Of a DNA stretch of 64,000 nucleotides, positions 60,604-64,000 are shown piece by piece (within the stretch, counting starts at the first letter, position 1; each line of letters starts with the position of its first letter). This DNA comes from Favolaschia claudopus. Its lineage: Eukaryota > Basidiomycota > Agaricomycetes > Agaricales > Mycenaceae. The DNA lies in NCBI GenBank assembly GCA_037176885.1, contig JAWWNJ010000139.1, positions 62,001 through 126,000 on the forward strand, given 5' to 3'. The notes beneath the pieces were generated by a model that was given only the letters and a program-made list of their open reading frames with translations, made no database searches and was not told the origin of the DNA. Position numbers and translations under genes: made by a program.

Positions 60604-62131
60604 TGGTGGGAAGGGGTGTTCCCCAGGGCGAAAAGCTCAAGTTCTCCGAGGCGGAGCAGCGCATCAAAGCAGAGCTTGCAAACCCCATCATCACCGGCCC
60701 ACAGGAGTCGGCGCTCGCGGCCACAGCACTGCCCTCATCCACGAATTACAGGGGAAAGAAAACCGGTGGTCCAACAAAGAAGTGCCAGCTCCACGGCCTC
60801 TGTTACGACCACATCAAAGACTGCCGTGACCTGAAGAAGAAGGCAGAGGAGGACGGGGCGAAAGCGCTAAACGCAGACGGGGGAGGCGATGAGAGTGGAC
60901 ATTATGTTACTGCATTCGGAAACTCTGTATCCAAGGACCCTGCCAAACGCATTGGAGCCTATGCTGCGAGTGAACTGAAAGCCAACGCCGTGTACGCCAC
61001 AATCCTCGATACCGGCGCGTCAGCGCACATGGTGCCTGTCTTGGAGTGGTTCATCGCAAAGACCTTTAGGCAGCTCGAACCCCCAAGAAAAGTATGCTTT
61101 GGGGATGAGTCGTTTGCTGATGCCACTGGATTGGTCGCCGCTCTGATGACGAGGTGCGAAAAGCGAAACAACACTCTTCGACTGTCCTTCACTTTGGGAA
61201 TCCAACTGCTGCCAACACCGCTATTTCTCAGCGCCTGGCGCTTCACGGACACCTCCATCGTATTGAAAGGTACTCACCACAACCCTTACAGTGCTTCAAC
61301 TGCTACTCGTTTGGCCATATTGCGTCTCAATGCAAGCGTCCCGCTATCTGCGGCATCTGCGCTTCCGATCATCCAACTTCCAACTGCCAATGCCCGCACT
61401 CTACTCCATGCCAACCCCTCGCCAAATGTACTCTTCTACCAGTCAAATGTGGTCTGCGCGGCTGTGGCGGCCCTCACCGGGCGACTGACTTGTCATGCCC
61501 TATCCGCCAAGTCATTCTGCTCCGTATTTCTGCAGAACATGCAGCCGCTGGTCCTCTCTTCAAGGTCCCTCCGGATCTTTAAAAATTCTTTCCCTTATTT
61601 CTCGCCATACGAAACCGAAACCCTGCTCTGAACCCATCAACAGATTCATCTCAATATCTACCGTCTACTTCATCCACTGTGCCCTATTCAATGGGTAATT
61701 TCCCGGAGTTTGTCGCCCGCTTCACCTGCTCTGCATGTATTACGGTCTACGATGGACATACGTTCAGAAATAGTTGGAAAGTAGTAAAGTAGCAAAGTAT
61801 CGTGTACCATAGCCGCTTACAACGGCAGAACGTTAATGGATTTCATCATCATCATCATCATGATGCCACCGGGATTGGGGAGATCCAGATTCTCAGCACT
61901 GTCGAGGGGAAGCAGACACTGACGCTCTCAAACGTCCTTTACGTTCCTTCATTCCAAATCTCCCTCAGAGTCGGAGTCATCTCCGTGCAGAAGCTAGCCC
62001 AGTACGGTAACCTGACCTCAATCTTTGGGAAGACGGGTGGACATGTTCTCGACCGCGACGGTGACGTCGTCTTGGAAGTAAACCATGACCAAGGCCTCTA
62101 CCGTCTTACCGCTGAGCCGGTAGTACTATAG
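60604..62131 (+). pseudogene. Ty1/copia gag-protease fragment, element 4
   Basis: 5'-truncated frame: LKFSEAEQRIKAELANPIIT, a His/Cys motif (CQLHGLCYDHIKDC), protease TILDTGASAHMVP (about 61003), FGDESFADATG, then a 727-bp insertion (61135-61861), and DATGIGEIQILSTVEGKQT, TLTLSNVLYVPSFQISL, VISVQKLAQYG, VNHDQGLYRL, stop at about 62131. The following bases (about 62140-62230) still read like pre-integrase in a shifted frame, then similarity ends. Confidence 0.85.
61135..61861 (+). mobile_element. LINE-derived insertion with 16-17 bp target duplication
   Basis: The target GATGCCACTGGATTGG (61119-61134) recurs as GATGCCACCGGGATTGG (61862-61878). The insert begins in a gag-like ORF (DDEVRKAKQHSSTVLHFGNP), continues with zinc knuckles (CFNCYSFGHIASQCKRPAIC, CASDHPTSNCQCPH, CGGPHRATDLSCP) and ends with a (TCA)n simple-repeat tail. 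No reverse transcriptase is present, so it is 5'-truncated and internally deleted. Confidence 0.85.
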
Positions 62132-62265
62132 TTCAACGGTAGTTCAGGAGGAACACGCACGCTGTCGACATCAACCTTCTGCACCGCCGGATGGCCCACG
62201 TGGGAATGGATAGCCTTGAGACGAGCTGACGAGCTAAGAATTGAGCACCCCTAATAAACGCTAGA

Positions 62266-62330
62266 TATTCAGAATCTAGAAGAGGGGTCACCCCCCCTCT
62301 TCTAAACATTTCCTTGCCTGAATATTCCGA
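62266..62330. repeat. Strong two-part stem-loop
   Basis: TAGAAGAGGGG and CCCCTCTTCTA pair perfectly around a few bases. Outside them ATATTCAG and CTGAATAT also pair, making a compound hairpin. No promoter or gene is adjacent; a tiny foldback element is possible. Confidence 0.6.
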
Positions 62331-63560
62331 AACAGGCAGTCCTCCGCTCAACCGACTGATCCAGCTCTCTTTCCGTCAAACCCGTCAACTCGCGCCTGCG
62401 GCAACCTCCCCAGCTTCCTTTCTGCTGGCACAGAAAAATTTGGGTGCCATGTCTTCCAAGATCTTTTCGGTCATTTTCTCTGCATTCAAGCACGCCGAGT
62501 GCTTTTGTTGCTCAAACCTTGATGTTATGCCGTCTGCGGCACCCTTTCCCGTGTTTCGGCACACCCAGTGCCGCAATGCACAATGTCCACGGCATGCACG
62601 GTTAATTCTACAACATTCAAGGCTGAGGAGCTATTGCTGTGTGCACTTTGAGGGTGAGCTGAGACTTCCGCCAAACCATTTGATTTAGAATAGGAAAAGG
62701 ATATTCCTTGCGAAAAATGGGTGCGCTCCATTATAATGATAAAATAATGCAAGCTTCCCCATTCATCGGTATAGAGTAGGGCTCCGGAATGCAGATGCTT
62801 ACAAATCTCCGTCCGGATGCTTTGTAAGCATGTCCCCTGACTCAGTGAGTCACTGAATTCTGTGGCCTCGGACTTCGGCGGTCATGCACTATGTACACAT
62901 CATTGTCACGTGACTTTGGACAGCGCGCCAAAACAAAATCGGTTTCAACCTTGCTTCATATAGACATGCCCTACCTATACTCGTGGTGAGAAAAAGTCAT
63001 GGACGGTCGGTTCTTTGACTGATCTCGGCCGTCTTAGGATATGGTTGAAAACTACTCACCTTGCCTTCAGACGAGGACTCATGGATGAATTTCCTAATTG
63101 AGTAACTCCAAATCACGATGTCCATCACTGCCGGCGCTCGGAAACCTCCACCACCTCCTCGGGACTGAAGGCAGCAGACCTTAGGACATTGTTTGGCGGC
63201 GACCGACGCCCCGGGAGCAACTAAATCATGATGAGATTTGGTAGCCGAGGACATACCGTTTACATATACGGCCGTAAAGGGTGCTATGGCACGGGAAATA
63301 CGGACCTCCTCACATGGCTCACGGTACGGTACGGTGTCCGCACCGTACGTACGTCTATATCCTTTTGCTTACGGTTACGGTGCAGAAACAAATATTATTA
63401 TTTTATATTTATCTGTTAATTGGGGGAGCTTGCTCCCCCTTTATCAGAGCCGTCACCGAAAAGCAATAAGCTGTGCTCTTGCTCTTTTGATTGGTATCGT
63501 AACTTCCAATGTGATCAATGAAGCCGTGATAAATCGTTGTTCCAGTATAATGCCGCGCTG
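62331..63560. other. No gene recognised; palindromes
   Basis: Short frames only. ACGGTACGGTACGGTG ... CACCGTACGTACG at about 63321-63354 is an imperfect palindrome. GGGGGAGCTTGCTCCCCC at 63422-63439 is a perfect 18-bp palindrome followed by TTTAT. Confidence 0.5.
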
Positions 63561-63572
63561 TTCCTGCTGATC

Positions 63573-64000
63573 TTTTGGCAACACTGCTTGATCGTGTCTG
63601 ATGGAAGCAATAAGTACACTGATGACTTTGAAGACCTCTTCGACCTTGCTGGGTTTGCTGACGCATTGGTCAAGGTCACCAAGTTCCGCTCTGGCCTTGA
63701 CCCTGCCATCAATGCGGCCATCACCTCATCCAGCGACCCCCCAGACCTCCGCGACTACATGGCTTGGCGGACCCGAGCGTACCGCCAGTACGAATCACAC
63801 GTGCGGGCTCGTGCTGCTGGGCTTCTCCCGAAAGCCCCCTCAGCTCCGCCAGCCGCTCGCTCACGTCCAGCAGGTGTCTTCCCTGTTGTCCCTGCGCCTC
63901 CTCCTCGGGCCATGCCAGCTCCTGCTCCTCCGCAGGTAGTCCCCATGGACGCTGATCGCACGCGCTCCGGGAGAGGACCTCCCCGTGGCTGCTACCGATG
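63573..64000 (+). CDS. gag: Ty3/gypsy Gag, C-terminal part, runs off the window
   Basis: The plus-strand frame containing codon GAT at 63600 reads FWQHCLIVSDGSNKYTDDFE, DLFDLAGFADALVKVTKFRS, LDPAINAAITSSS, DYMAWRTRAYRQYESHVRA, a Pro/Ala-rich linker, and PRGCYR at the end, where the next codon would complete the first CxxC of a zinc knuckle. This is the retrotransposon-gag domain plus knuckle order of fungal Ty3/gypsy elements. The start is not visible; the frame is open to about 63555. It belongs to a different lineage from the gag at 22-25 kb. Confidence 0.7.

Noticed and set aside
61833..61861. Run of histidine codons
   Set aside because: It is the (TCA)n/(CAT)n tail of the LINE-derived insertion read in one frame.
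63422..63439. Rho-independent terminator
   Set aside because: The GC palindrome followed by T's looks like one, but this is a eukaryotic genome with no gene ending there.

Overview
The window looks like nuclear DNA of a mushroom-forming basidiomycete (Agaricomycetes). Genes are split by introns of roughly 50-70 bp with GTRNGY donors. Two genes encode KDZ (Kyakuja-Dileera-Zisupton) transposases with cysteine-cluster N-termini, and Ty1/copia and Ty3/gypsy retroelements and MITEs are packed against each other. I see no tRNA, rRNA, CRISPR array or prokaryotic feature. Genus cannot be named from the sequence alone. Almost everything recognisable is mobile, and most of it is broken, so this is probably a repeat-rich, gene-poor region.

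Layout. 1-2.1 kb: the 3' part of a spliced gene, a 200-bp TA-flanked MITE, and a small three-exon Trp/Gly/Ser-rich gene. 2.1-6.4 kb: no recognisable gene, but a 54-bp minisatellite (about 4.9-5.64 kb) and an 84-bp tandem duplication. 6.5-13.9 kb: a plus-strand KDZ transposase torn apart by a duplication/insertion (order A-B-M-B'-A') and by a clean internal inversion of about 0.87 kb. 14.2-18.1 kb (minus): a decayed AT-hook / zinc-cluster / DEDDy 3'-5' exonuclease gene, cut at its 3' end by a 246-bp inverted-repeat element. 18.0-18.9 kb: an inverted duplication holding a 51-bp hairpin unit, with telomere-like repeats inside. 19-21 kb: decayed, mostly unrecognised. 21.3-25.3 kb: relic of a Ty3/gypsy gag.

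25.4-30.3 kb: copia element 1 (LTR end, half-tRNA-type primer site, gag-protease-integrase-partial RT), hit by a MITE, a stop codon and a further insertion, and truncated in RT. 30.4-31.65 kb: small inverted-repeat elements. 31.65-34.47 kb (minus): a multi-exon coiled-coil gene interrupted by a nested pair of MITEs. 34.7-37.8 kb (minus): an intron-containing CDC48 pseudogene joined to the C-terminus of an unrelated gene. 39.4-45.1 kb (minus): a second KDZ transposase of a different lineage, carrying two precisely definable insertions. 45.4-47.6 kb (minus): unrecognised spliced genes. 48.6-50.1 kb: 3' end of copia element 2 with its 3' LTR. 50.4-52.3 kb: AT-rich repeats, an LTR-like fragment and a TA-flanked MITE. 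52.6-53.75 kb (minus): a DDE transposase relic. 54.2-54.5 kb: a LINE gag-like fragment. 56.7-59.2 kb: copia element 3. 60.6-62.1 kb: copia element 4 fragment with a LINE-derived insertion. 63.5 kb to the end: a Ty3/gypsy gag running off the window.

How the parts relate. Nothing here forms a metabolic or host pathway; the genes act on DNA. The KDZ transposases and the DDE relic are possible sources of transposase for the MITEs, several of which share a TA target duplication and a G-TTTGCGG-like end. The copia and LINE elements are the likely source of the retroposed pieces. The most informative observations are structural: the A-B-M-B'-A' arrangement, the inversion, the 51-bp hairpin unit that also lies inside an exon, and a duplicated stem-loop next to the primer site in two copia LTRs, repeated in a third LTR-like fragment.
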